DNA of 64,000 bases from Lachnospiraceae bacterium (GCA_009777715.1 WRLH01000006.1:1-64000); one strand, 5' to 3'; positions 42,124-50,531 are shown, counted from the stretch's first letter. Translations and numbers: made by a program. The notes: a model not told the origin generated them from the sequence alone.

Positions 42124-43052
42124 CTTTCAATATTTTCCTGTTTGCGCTCCTTGTTGCCAGCATTTCCTTGATCCTTAAGGTCAAGCCGCAAGATTTCATT
42201 GAGATGGCCCAAAAAAGGCGGCAAACGCACAATGAGAATAAAACAATGGCTGAGATAGTAAGGGACGCCAAACGCAATAAAAAAGACGGATACTTAAGAA
42301 GGCTGTTCAGGGAAACCAAAGAAGTCTTGCGGGTAATGGATAAAACGGAAACCTTTAACGCCCTGCTGGCTGTTTCGGCAATCCTCATGGCTTCCGGCAT
42401 TTTTGCCGCGGTGATGGTGGATAACCTGTTCCTCATCCCAGTCCTTGCGGCCGGGTTCGGGCTTGCGCCTTTTTATTACATAAAAATCACCGAAAACCGT
42501 TTCATGAAGCTCCTTAACGATGAACTGGAAACCACGCTCGGCATCATAACAACCAGCTACCTGCGCGGGAACAATACCTTCTTGAATGCGGTTGAAGAAA
42601 ACCTCCCTTACTTAATGCCCCCGATGTGCCACCTGTTCGAAGCTTTTGCCTTTAACGTGAAGCACGTGACCCCCAACATCAAAGAAGCGCTCGAGACGCT
42701 TAAGGGCGGCCTTAACAACGACATTTTCAAAGAATGGATAGATGCCGTCATATTATGCCTTGACAACCATAACTTAAAGCCGACGCTCCCGCCGATTGTC
42801 AGCAAGCTGTCTGACCTTAGGGCCGTCAGCCTGGAAATGGAAAACATCATGTTCCCGCCGCTTTACGAGTATGCCATGATGATGCTCATGCTGATCGGCG
42901 TAGTGCCCCTTTTGTACATCCTTAACAAAAACTGGTTCCATATCCTGATAAGCACGGGCCTGGGGAAATTCCTGCTGGCCTTCGGGGCAGGGGCCATTTT
43001 CATGACGGCAGCGTCTGTCATCAGGCACATAAAGCCTGTCACATACCAGTAA
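42120..43052 (+). CDS. tadB: TadB-like platform protein (T2SS F family)
   Basis: A 310-aa inner-membrane platform protein. TM segments: ~4-20, ~88-110, ~115-135 and ~265-300. The T2SSF domain lies between: NDELETTLGIITTSYLRGNNTFLNAVEENLP, the usual Asp/Glu-rich region of family members. It overlaps tadA and is followed by tadC 13 bp later. ATG start at 42120. Confidence 0.85.
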   Translation: MTFNIFLFALLVASISLILKVKPQDFIEMAQKRRQTHNENKTMAEIVRDAKRNKKDGYLRRLFRETKEVLRVMDKTETFNALLAVSAILMASGIFAAVMVDNLFLIPVLAAGFGLAPFYYIKITENRFMKLLNDELETTLGIITTSYLRGNNTFLNAVEENLPYLMPPMCHLFEAFAFNVKHVTPNIKEALETLKGGLNNDIFKEWIDAVILCLDNHNLKPTLPPIVSKLSDLRAVSLEMENIMFPPLYEYAMMMLMLIGVVPLLYILNKNWFHILISTGLGKFLLAFGAGAIFMTAASVIRHIKPVTYQ

Positions 43053-43065
43053 GGGAGGATAAATC

Positions 43066-43986
43066 GTGGATATCATTTTTTTCATACCGTTCATTGTCAT
43101 TGCCGCGGGCCTTTCAGCAGGCGCCGGGCTTTTCTTCCTGCTTGCGCATATCGTGAGCCTGCCCACGCACCAGGCAACAAAAGCTATTGCCGCCGTCTCA
43201 AAAGCCAGGGCAAGGAATAAGGATTCCGACGCCATGGTTTTTGAGATGGCAAGCAGGATCGCGCCCCTTATCCGGATGGACGAATACCGGAAAAGGAAAT
43301 ACGAGTCGCTCCTTAGGAGCGCGGGGATGGCCATGGCCCCGGAAATGTACCAGGCCCTTGCAATTGTGAAAGCCTTAATCTTCCTCATCCCCGGGGCAGC
43401 GTTCTTTTTGCTAAGGGGCATCTTCCCTGACGGGATTGAGAATATTTTTGCCCTGGCGGGCATGGCTTTGGCTGCATCCGGCATCATTTCCTACATCAAG
43501 TCAATCTCTGAAGCCAGCGGGGCGGCAAAAAAACGCCGGGAGGAAATCGAGAAAGAACTCCCGCGCCTGGTCTCAAACATCGTTGAAGGCTTAAAAAGCA
43601 CAAGGGACATAAGGCAGCTGGTTGAAAGCTATATGCGCTATAACGATGGGGAGCTTTCAAAAGAACTTTTCATCACAAACAGCGACATTTCAAGCGGGAA
43701 CGCTGAGATGGCGCTCCTTAGGCTTGAAGCAAGGATTGGCTCAAGCCTTTTGTCACAGGTAATCAGGGGCCTCATCGGGGTACACCGGGGCGATGACGGC
43801 CTTTCCTATTTCAATAACCTCAATCGCGATTTTAAGGAACTTGAGTTCCAGCGGCTAAGGAAGCTGACCCTCAAAAAGCCGCCCAAAATAAAACGCTGTT
43901 CTTTCTTCCTGCTAATGGCAATGCTTGCCATCATGCTCGGGGTTGTCGTTTATGCAATAATTGACGGCGCGGCCGCGCTGTTTTAG
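43066..43986 (+). CDS. tadC: TadC-like platform protein (T2SS F family)
   Basis: A 306-aa membrane protein paired with TadB. TM segments at ~5-25, ~105-130, ~135-155 and C-terminal ~284-304. The T2SSF segment includes KELPRLVSNIVEGLKSTRDIRQLVESYM. The start is GTG with AGGGAGGATAAATC before it. Position and pairing identify it as the second platform component. Confidence 0.85.
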   Translation: MDIIFFIPFIVIAAGLSAGAGLFFLLAHIVSLPTHQATKAIAAVSKARARNKDSDAMVFEMASRIAPLIRMDEYRKRKYESLLRSAGMAMAPEMYQALAIVKALIFLIPGAAFFLLRGIFPDGIENIFALAGMALAASGIISYIKSISEASGAAKKRREEIEKELPRLVSNIVEGLKSTRDIRQLVESYMRYNDGELSKELFITNSDISSGNAEMALLRLEARIGSSLLSQVIRGLIGVHRGDDGLSYFNNLNRDFKELEFQRLRKLTLKKPPKIKRCSFFLLMAMLAIMLGVVVYAIIDGAAALF

Positions 43987-43996
43987 GAGGCTTCTA

Positions 43997-44398
43997 ATGG
44001 TAAAAAAATTCATTGGCGCAGAAAGGGGGGAGGGCTACATTGACGTGGCGGTTTTCATGCTTGCCATCATGCTGGCTTTTGCATTCTTCCTGGACCTCCT
44101 GCCGATTTTCATAACAAAATACAATCTCGATATGTTCGCAAGCGAGGTCGTCCGGGCGGCGGAAATGACCGGGAGCACCACAAGCGGGGCAGTCAGCTTG
44201 ACAATCTCCAATATGCGTGAAAATACTGGGATAAGCCCTGCCATCATCTGGGAACGGGGCGGCCCCAAAGTCCAGCTTGGCAGTGAAATCACGCTCCGGC
44301 TGGAAACTACGGAAACCTTGTCATTATTCGGGGTAGGCCATTTCCCAGTCCCGCTGAGGGCAAGGGCATCAGGGATGAGCGAGGTATATTATAAGTGA
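43997..44398 (+). CDS. DUF4320-like protein; candidate prepilin or TadE-like
   Basis: A 133-aa protein. Residues 11-16 read G-EGYID and are followed by VAVFMLAIMLAFAFFLDLLPIF, so it has the G-x4-(acidic)-hydrophobic pattern of prepilins with Asp at +5. DUF4320 proteins of mobile elements are similar. The rest is soluble and beta-like. TAGGAGG lies before the ATG at 43997. Its stop overlaps the next start (GTGA). Peptidase substrate status is inferred from the motif and the TadV gene in the same operon. Confidence 0.72.
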   Translation: MVKKFIGAERGEGYIDVAVFMLAIMLAFAFFLDLLPIFITKYNLDMFASEVVRAAEMTGSTTSGAVSLTISNMRENTGISPAIIWERGGPKVQLGSEITLRLETTETLSLFGVGHFPVPLRARASGMSEVYYK

Positions 44399-44955
44399 AA
44401 AAGCGTTCTTTGTTCAAAGACACAGGCGGGGCGGGGAATGAGCTGTATGCCGTCATTTTTATGCTGGCTTTCTTCATAATCGCCTTATTTGCCGCCGAAT
44501 ACGCCCGCGCCCTGATTATCGCCCGGGGAATCCGCAATGCCGCGCAGGCGGCAGTCATAACTGCGGCCACGGATAATTGGGACAATACCTTCAAAGGGCG
44601 GCGCGAGGGTTACTCGGGCGCATGGCACAAAAGCTTCAGCCAAAATGAAGCAGCCGCTTTCACTGAACGGATAAGCAGGCATGACATCGCTTCGGCCATG
44701 GATGAAATCATTGGCTCGTCTAGTGCTGGCGGGTTCAGCCAGAAAAATAAAAGCGACGGGCGGGCAGAGTTCAGGTACCGTGTGACTGATGTCGTCTGGC
44801 GGCACCAGGAGCTGGGGCCAAGCGATCCCCTGGGCATTAATTTTGAAGCGACCGTGACAATCAATGTCCAGGTTGCGTGGGGGCTAAACTGGGACGACCA
44901 GCCGCCGATTAACCTTAACATACGGGCAAAGGCAATTTACATGCCAAAATTTTAG
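44395..44955 (+). CDS. TadE/TadF-like pseudopilin
   Basis: A 186-aa protein with the motif G11-GAGNE-LYAVIFMLAFFIIALF, a classical Gly-x4-Glu cleavage pattern and a hydrophobic helix, as in TadE/TadF/TadG minor pilins. The soluble part holds no known domain. Start is GTG, overlapping the preceding stop by four bases (GTGA). It follows the DUF4320 gene directly. Confidence 0.75.
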   Translation: MKKRSLFKDTGGAGNELYAVIFMLAFFIIALFAAEYARALIIARGIRNAAQAAVITAATDNWDNTFKGRREGYSGAWHKSFSQNEAAAFTERISRHDIASAMDEIIGSSSAGGFSQKNKSDGRAEFRYRVTDVVWRHQELGPSDPLGINFEATVTINVQVAWGLNWDDQPPINLNIRAKAIYMPKF

Positions 44956-44963
44956 GAGGGCAC

Positions 44964-45659
44964 ATGGATAACCTTGCAAACATCATCATGCCGCTTGGCA
45001 TCATGGCAATTACCTTAACCTGCGGCTTCATTGCGCTTAAGCGCTTAAAGGCAGGCAAAAAAGGCTCACCCGCTGGCACAGAGGAACAAAGCGCAAGGAC
45101 GGCGCAGGAATTCATCAACATCAAGGACATTGATGAGCATTTTCTATATACCAATGACGGGCTTGCCATTGTTTACTTAAGGATAGAGGGGATACTCATC
45201 AACCTGCTTTCCAAGGCCGAGCAGGAAAGCTTAGTCAAGCGGCTGGCCGCGGATTTTTCTGTCATATCTTTCCCCTTTAAGCATATTTCCGTCTCAAGGC
45301 CAGTTGACATCTCCCAGACCCTGGTATACTGGAACGAGCTTCTGGAAGAAACGGATGATGACGTCCGGAAAATGCTCCTCAAAAGCGAAATACGCCAGCT
45401 GGGAAATACTGCCCTTTCCGGCAACATCGTGGAACGCCAGCATTATGTCTCGATCTGGGCGGGGCAGGGCGAGGCGCAGGACCTTTTAAGGAATGCCCAT
45501 GCTTTCGTTGAGCTTTTCAGCCAGAATAACATCGGGGCATATGTCCTGGGCAATGCTGAGATAGTAAGGCTGATGAACCTGGTCCATAACCCTAACTATG
45601 TCCACCTGGAAAGCAGCGACTATGAAGCAGCCATCCCGCTATTGGAAGCTTTTTCATGA
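44964..45659 (+). CDS. Membrane-anchored protein resembling the N-domain of VirB4/TraC
   Basis: A 231-aa protein with one N-terminal TM segment (IIMPLGIMAITLTCGFIAL, residues ~7-25). The rest (DGLAIVYLRIEGILINLLSKAEQESLVKRLAADFSVISFPF and following) resembles the N-terminal domain of VirB4/TraC-type ATPases, or TrsD-like proteins of Gram-positive T4SS. The complete VirB4 lies further downstream with its own N-terminus, so this is not simply a split gene. Ribosome binding site GGAGGGCAC. Function: T4SS assembly factor, by inference. Confidence 0.55.
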   Translation: MDNLANIIMPLGIMAITLTCGFIALKRLKAGKKGSPAGTEEQSARTAQEFINIKDIDEHFLYTNDGLAIVYLRIEGILINLLSKAEQESLVKRLAADFSVISFPFKHISVSRPVDISQTLVYWNELLEETDDDVRKMLLKSEIRQLGNTALSGNIVERQHYVSIWAGQGEAQDLLRNAHAFVELFSQNNIGAYVLGNAEIVRLMNLVHNPNYVHLESSDYEAAIPLLEAFS

Positions 45660-45675
45660 CATGAATGGGATGCGT

Positions 45676-45735
45676 ACAGTATTTTTACAGTATTTTTGAA
45701 AATTGCTTGCTTTTTTAAGCCTGCCTTGGTACAAT
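45676..45735 (+). promoter_or_regulatory. Promoter and tandem 11-mer upstream of the Mrr-type gene
   Basis: TTGCTT (45707-45712), 17-bp spacer, TACAAT (45730-45735). Just upstream, the tandem repeat ACAGTATTTTT (45676-45686 and 45687-45697) may be an operator. Confidence 0.68.
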
Positions 45736-45741
45736 GGGCTT

Positions 45742-45854
45742 AGATAAATTGCAATTGCATCGCCATATGCAATTAAGCATGAGCGGACGGGAGTGATGAC
45801 CCGTGCCGCTTTTTGCTTTCCCGGGTTCTGATGCCGCGCAGGGCATCTTTTTTT
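45742..45854 (+). ncRNA. Short leader/ncRNA with two tandem terminators
   Basis: Between the promoter and the nuclease gene: AATTGCAT/ATGCAATT (45753-45774), then AGCGGACGGG/CCCGTGCCGCT (45782-45810) followed by TTTTT, then GATGCC/GGCATC (45830-45847) followed by seven Ts. Two terminators in a row before the gene look like transcription attenuation, or a stand-alone ~70-110-nt RNA. No ORF of note in the leader. End points are estimates. Confidence 0.5.
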
Positions 45855-45870
45855 GTGAAAGGATATCGGC

Positions 45871-46467
45871 ATGAAAAACTATTTTAAGCGCAACAGGCAC
45901 AAAGCTTTTTTCCTGGTGGCCATGACAGTCTTTATTGCTGGCGCTCTGTTTAAGGCTGGCAGCCCATTAATCCAATATGAAATTTCAATTGCCTTGTTGC
46001 TGGTGTTTGCTGCCTTGGCAGCTTTTGCCGCCATTAAGCTGTCCTCATGCGCAAAAAAACTGTCCCGGCGGAAAAAGTACCTTGGCAGCACGCTCTGCCA
46101 GATTGACAGGATGGCTGGCGGGGAGTTCGAAGAACTCCTGGTGGCCCATTTTGAAAAAAATGGCTACAAGGCAAATGCCACTCCCAAATCCGGCGATTAC
46201 GGCGCGGACCTGATCATCAGGGGAAGCGGGGCAGGCAGGGATTTTAAAGGCCACTTTGCAATCCAGGCAAAACGGTCCAAAGGCAAGGTCGGCATAAAGG
46301 CTGTCCAGGAAATACTTGGCGGCATGGCATATTATGGCTGCCCTAAGGGGATGGTCATCACAAATAATTACTTTACCAGGAACGCTTGGGAACTGGCCAA
46401 GAAAAGCAATGTAATATTGTGGGACAGGAACCATTTATCCAATGTATTTGGCATTAAAGCAAATTGA
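45871..46467 (+). CDS. Membrane-anchored Mrr-type restriction endonuclease
   Basis: A 198-aa protein with two N-terminal TM segments (~residues 12-30 and ~37-55) and a C-terminal Mrr_cat nuclease domain: GGEFEELLVAHFEKNGYKA, then SGDYGADLII and IQAKRSKGKVGIKAVQEI, which hold the catalytic D and Q-x-K of the PD-(D/E)xK fold. Such proteins can cut modified DNA or foreign DNA near the membrane. The sequence lies between T4SS genes, yet with its own promoter and leader. AAAGGATATCGGC precedes the ATG. Role (defence, entry exclusion or nicking) is unknown. Confidence 0.78.
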   Translation: MKNYFKRNRHKAFFLVAMTVFIAGALFKAGSPLIQYEISIALLLVFAALAAFAAIKLSSCAKKLSRRKKYLGSTLCQIDRMAGGEFEELLVAHFEKNGYKANATPKSGDYGADLIIRGSGAGRDFKGHFAIQAKRSKGKVGIKAVQEILGGMAYYGCPKGMVITNNYFTRNAWELAKKSNVILWDRNHLSNVFGIKAN

Positions 46468-46480
46468 AGGGAAGATTTAA

Positions 46481-48310
46481 ATGAACAGGAAAAACACAGG
46501 CCCAATTATCCGGGCAAACAACGCGCTGCTTAACGTAGTCGCGCCAGTCGGGATGAATTTTACCAAGAACACGCTCTCGGTCGGCGAAAACATCGCAAAA
46601 ATCTATGGCGTGACCAGGTTCCCATCCAAGGTAAGCATTGGCTGGCTTTCATCTTTGACCGGGCTTAACGACACGATTGTGACAATCGGCTTTGAGCCAT
46701 GCGACAACAATGACCTGCTTAATACGATTTCCAAAAATATCAAGGCCGAGGCCGGGATCCGGGATTCAAGCAATAGCCCGCGGGAAATAATAAGGGCCGA
46801 AAAATCCGTCGAGGACAACACGGGCCTCATTGAGAAAGTTGACCATGAGAATGAGACAGTCGGCTTTGTCACGATAAACATCATGGCGCTTTCTGATGAT
46901 GAAGGGAAATTCATGAAAACCTGCAAGATTGTAGAAAGCAGGGTAATAGCGAAAAAATGTAAAATCCGTTCACTGCCAAATCTCCAGAAGGAAAGCTTTG
47001 AAGCTGTTTCGCCAAGCTTTGCCCAGAATGAAAAAATAAACAGCATCATCCACAGGATAATGCCGCTTTCTACCTTGATGGGAGGCATCCCGTTTGCGGC
47101 GGCCGGATTCTCAGACCCAAACGGCTACCATTTTGCCAATGACCACTTAGGCGGCCTGATCATGCTTGCCCCCTGGCACCGGGGCGGCGACAGGGGCAAC
47201 TCCAACTTTGCGATCGTGGGGAAATCCGGGACAGGAAAATCAACCGCCATTAAGGCAATGCTCATCATGAATGAGTTCATGATGGGCACAAAAATAATCG
47301 TGATTGACCCGGAGAGCGAATTTAGGGACTTATGCAGGTTCCACAAGGGAAGCTGGATTAATGCCGCCGGGGGCTCTAAGGGCATGATCAACCCGCTCCA
47401 GATAAGGCCTTCGCCAAAAGATGAAGATGATGAGAATGAAAAATTATACCTTGATGAGGGCATGGGCTTAAACGACCTGGCACTCCACATAAAAAACCTG
47501 GAAATATTCTTTTCCCTTTATCTTCCCTCCCTCACGGACATGCACATGGCAATCCTTAAGCGGGAGCTTATTTTGCTCTATGCCGATTTCGGGATTACAT
47601 GGGATACGGATGCCAGCAGTTTTTCGGCAACTGATTTCCCGGTCATCAAAGATTTGTATGACCGGATTTCTGGCAATGCTGGCAATTCCAGCCCGGATTT
47701 CCCCCACTACCAGGACCTTAAGTCCCTCCTATATGACATTGCGCAAGGCGCGGATTCCTTTTTATGGAACGGGCACACGACGGTTGAGAGCGGCGAAAAC
47801 TTCATCTGCTTTGACACCAATGCCTTAGTCGGGATGGGGAATAACGTAAAAAGGGCGCAGTATTTCCTGCTTTTGCAGTATTGCTGGGAAAAATCAAGCG
47901 CAAACAGGGAAGAGAGGGTAATGCTCATCGCTGACGAGGCCCATTTAATGGTCGATCCGCAAGTGCCGGAATCACTCATCTACCTCCATAACTATTCCAA
48001 GCGGATCAGGAAGTATGAGGGCGCGCTGGTGGTCATCTTCCAGTCATTGGTTGACGTCCTGGACCCGTCAATAAAAAGGTACGGCCAGGCCCTGCTTGAC
48101 AATCCCTGCTACAAGATAATCATGGGGACTGACGGGCAGAACCTCAAAGAAACAACAGAGCTGTTTAACCTGACCGATGCCGAGCAGGAGCTCCTGGCCA
48201 AGAAAAAACGGGGCGATGCCCTCTTCATTGCCGGGAGCAGCCGGATGAAGATCCATTTTAAGATTCCGCAGTATAAGCTTGACTGCCTTGGCACGGCGGC
48301 CGGGAGGTAG
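46481..48310 (+). CDS. VirB4-type T4SS ATPase
   Basis: A 609-aa ATPase powering substrate transfer and channel assembly. The N-terminal ~240 residues are the VirB4 assembly domain. Walker A GKSGTGKST is at ~residues 246-254 and Walker B LIADEAHLM at ~484-492; the C-terminal Arg-rich segment follows (YSKRIRKYEG). GGAAGATTTAA lies before the ATG. This is the key conjugation ATPase of Gram-positive T4SS elements. Confidence 0.92.
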   Translation: MNRKNTGPIIRANNALLNVVAPVGMNFTKNTLSVGENIAKIYGVTRFPSKVSIGWLSSLTGLNDTIVTIGFEPCDNNDLLNTISKNIKAEAGIRDSSNSPREIIRAEKSVEDNTGLIEKVDHENETVGFVTINIMALSDDEGKFMKTCKIVESRVIAKKCKIRSLPNLQKESFEAVSPSFAQNEKINSIIHRIMPLSTLMGGIPFAAAGFSDPNGYHFANDHLGGLIMLAPWHRGGDRGNSNFAIVGKSGTGKSTAIKAMLIMNEFMMGTKIIVIDPESEFRDLCRFHKGSWINAAGGSKGMINPLQIRPSPKDEDDENEKLYLDEGMGLNDLALHIKNLEIFFSLYLPSLTDMHMAILKRELILLYADFGITWDTDASSFSATDFPVIKDLYDRISGNAGNSSPDFPHYQDLKSLLYDIAQGADSFLWNGHTTVESGENFICFDTNALVGMGNNVKRAQYFLLLQYCWEKSSANREERVMLIADEAHLMVDPQVPESLIYLHNYSKRIRKYEGALVVIFQSLVDVLDPSIKRYGQALLDNPCYKIIMGTDGQNLKETTELFNLTDAEQELLAKKKRGDALFIAGSSRMKIHFKIPQYKLDCLGTAAGR

Positions 48311-48352
48311 CCCGATGGCTTCATGCCACATGAAATAAGACGGAGGTGACAA

Positions 48353-49846
48353 ATGCTGATAGTATTCTACACAACGGCCAAATATAAGAATCTGCTTGAT
48401 TTGCTGCCTGGCAATCATAACAAGAAAATTTTTGAAGGGCAGTATTATCTTGAGGAATTATTGCACCAGAAGCAGAACCTGGTCAATGCCACGGATTTCA
48501 TTTTCCTGAGGGGGGCTTTCAGGGAAGGCAGCAATGATGATTTCCTGGAAAGCTTAAAAGGCTTCACCACGCTGTACCCGGAAAAAAGGGTCACCATAGT
48601 ATTGCAGGGCGAAGACAGGGATGACGGGTCTTTTATCCCAAAGCTTGTCAGGCTGGGCATTTATAACATCGCCACGTCCCTGGAAGTCAATATTTTAAGG
48701 GAAGAGGTCCGGGAGTGCGTAAGCACCCATGGCATGGGGCGGTACCGCCCTAAGGCAGTTCCTGCACCTTTGGCAGCCGGCGAGGCCAAAAATGACAGCA
48801 TCATGGACATCCTCATGCGGATTGAGGCTGCGGTCATGGAAATCAAGGGGGGAAGCACAGCCGGGCCCTTGCCAGAAGATGCAAAAATTGCCATGGAAAA
48901 AATTAATTTCCTGCGGAATGAAAATGAAAGCTTAAAATCAGAGCTTTTAAGCCTTAAGGAGCAAGCATCAAGCGGAAGCCGGGCTGGGGATGTCGATGAG
49001 CCAAGCAGGCTTGAAAACCAGCTTGCCCAAAATGACGCTTACATAAAGAAGTTGATCGAAAAACACAGCGAGGAAATATCAAGCCTTTCAGAGACCATTG
49101 AAAAACTGGCCAATGAGCTTGAAAATTCCGAGGGGCTAAGGAAATACCACGAAAAAAAATCAAGTCAATATGACGATTTGGCCGAGGGCCTTGAAAGCCA
49201 GGGGATTAAGCTTCCCGAAAAGCAGGCTGCCCATGATTTCAGCTGTGAAAATATCCACATCGGCTTTTTCGGGACTGAAGCGCGGGCAGGGGTAACCAAC
49301 ACTGCCTTAGCCCTTTGCAGGTGGCTTGCCTTGGCTGGCGGGACAAGCGCCTATGCCGAGGAGAACCTGAATAACCACTGCTCGACCTTCAATGCCGAAA
49401 ATTCGTCAATGGAATCAGCCAAGACCGATTTCGGCTATTCATGGGAGGGCGTTGACATCTATCTGAGGACCATTAAGGACATTGCGCCAAAAACCGAATT
49501 CCCGAAAGACTATAACTTTGTCATCCATGATTTTGGCAAGGCAAAAGACGTGCTCCTCGGGGAAGCGAAAGAAGGCATCCTTGGGCAGATGGATGTCCTG
49601 GTGCTGGTCGGCGGCTTTAAAGGGTATGAGCGGGACAGCACGTTAAGCGCCTTCCGCTCGCTAAAGCATATGGGCAACCTGGTCCTTGCGCTTAATTTCA
49701 TTAAGGATTCTTACCATGAGCAGCTGGCCGGGTATCTCAAGGCTCCGATGGAGGGGAGCGTAGCTTTCATTGACTATATGCCCGACCCCGAATTTCCCCT
49801 AAGCAACCAGAAATTATTCAGCCTGATCATAAAAAATTATATTTAA
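48353..49846 (+). CDS. Second TadZ-like protein with degenerate P-loop
   Basis: A 497-aa protein. Residues ~1-125 look like a response-receiver-like domain without its phospho-Asp signature; ~165-285 is a long coiled coil (SEEISSLSETIEKLANELE); ~300-497 resembles a ParA/TadZ ATPase fold, but the P-loop reads FFGTEARAGVTNTA and lacks the conserved GK[S/T]. VIHDFGKAKD replaces Walker B. So ATP hydrolysis is doubtful. It resembles TadZ pseudo-ATPases that localise pili. It follows VirB4 by 42 bp. Confidence 0.62.
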   Translation: MLIVFYTTAKYKNLLDLLPGNHNKKIFEGQYYLEELLHQKQNLVNATDFIFLRGAFREGSNDDFLESLKGFTTLYPEKRVTIVLQGEDRDDGSFIPKLVRLGIYNIATSLEVNILREEVRECVSTHGMGRYRPKAVPAPLAAGEAKNDSIMDILMRIEAAVMEIKGGSTAGPLPEDAKIAMEKINFLRNENESLKSELLSLKEQASSGSRAGDVDEPSRLENQLAQNDAYIKKLIEKHSEEISSLSETIEKLANELENSEGLRKYHEKKSSQYDDLAEGLESQGIKLPEKQAAHDFSCENIHIGFFGTEARAGVTNTALALCRWLALAGGTSAYAEENLNNHCSTFNAENSSMESAKTDFGYSWEGVDIYLRTIKDIAPKTEFPKDYNFVIHDFGKAKDVLLGEAKEGILGQMDVLVLVGGFKGYERDSTLSAFRSLKHMGNLVLALNFIKDSYHEQLAGYLKAPMEGSVAFIDYMPDPEFPLSNQKLFSLIIKNYI

Positions 49847-49863
49847 GAAAAGGAGAATCAAAT

Positions 49864-50388
49864 ATGGCAGCACAAGCAATTTATCTAAAAAAAGATTTTA
49901 AGCAGGTAATCATTTCTTCCAACTTAAAGGCAAGCCAAAAGGCAGTCATGTACTACCTCATTGACCTTGCGAACCCCCACAGGGGCTGGACGTGCTTCCC
50001 TAGCCACGCAAGGATCGCCCAGGCGTGCGGCAGGAGCATATCAACGATCAAAAGGGCCATTGCCGAACTGGTAAGGCGCGGTTTCCTGTCAAAGCTTGCA
50101 CAGTTCCGGCGGGCTGGCGGATTCCAGTCAAGCAACCTCTATACCCTCTTCATTCCGGATGGCACAAATGAAAACGAGGAAAGAAGCGGGGAGCTTCCGC
50201 AGGGAAGCCAGCATGGCGGGGAAATGCCCGGGCAGCTTGAGCTTGACTTTGAAGACGCGGGCTTGGAAAAAGATGGGCCAGACGTAAAAGCTGGGATTAA
50301 AAAAGCGCTTGCCTTTGGTTACCTGAGCCGGATTGTCAAAGAAAAGAAGAAAAAAAAGCGACCTTTTTACTCTGTTTTCATAAAATGA
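49864..50388 (+). CDS. Helix-turn-helix (HTH_36-type) protein
   Basis: A 174-aa DNA-binding protein. Residues ~20-80 form a winged-helix domain (SNLKASQKAVMYYLIDLANPH, then FPSHARIAQACGRSISTIKRAIAELVRRGFL), as in HTH_36 proteins that include replication initiators and regulators. The C-terminus is highly basic (KEKKKKKRP). It follows the TadZ-like stop by 17 bp and has AAAGGAG before the ATG. A role in replication or regulation of the element is inferred. Confidence 0.75.
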   Translation: MAAQAIYLKKDFKQVIISSNLKASQKAVMYYLIDLANPHRGWTCFPSHARIAQACGRSISTIKRAIAELVRRGFLSKLAQFRRAGGFQSSNLYTLFIPDGTNENEERSGELPQGSQHGGEMPGQLELDFEDAGLEKDGPDVKAGIKKALAFGYLSRIVKEKKKKKRPFYSVFIK

Positions 50389-50392
50389 CCTA

Positions 50393-50531
50393 CCCGCCAG
50401 TCCATGGCGGGCTACATATATAAAAATTTAATGGATAAAGAGCGGAAAAAGAAAATTAGGATGGTTTAATTTATATAAAACCTGCCCGTCCTGAATAATT
50501 TTTTTGCTTTTTTTATTTCAATGCTTATAAA
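50393..50531 (+). promoter_or_regulatory. Gap 50389-50588: hairpin and candidate promoter
   Basis: CCCGCCA/TGGCGGG around GTCCA (50393-50411), without a T-run, just after the HTH gene. TTGCTT (50504-50509), 16-bp spacer, TATAAA (50526-50531) is a fair promoter for the next gene, followed by a CCCC...GGGG pair. Nothing coding is evident. Confidence 0.45.

Noticed and set aside
44964-48310. VirB4 split into two genes by insertion of the nuclease gene
   Set aside because: The protein at 46481 already has a full N-domain and both Walker motifs; the 44964 protein has its own TM anchor.
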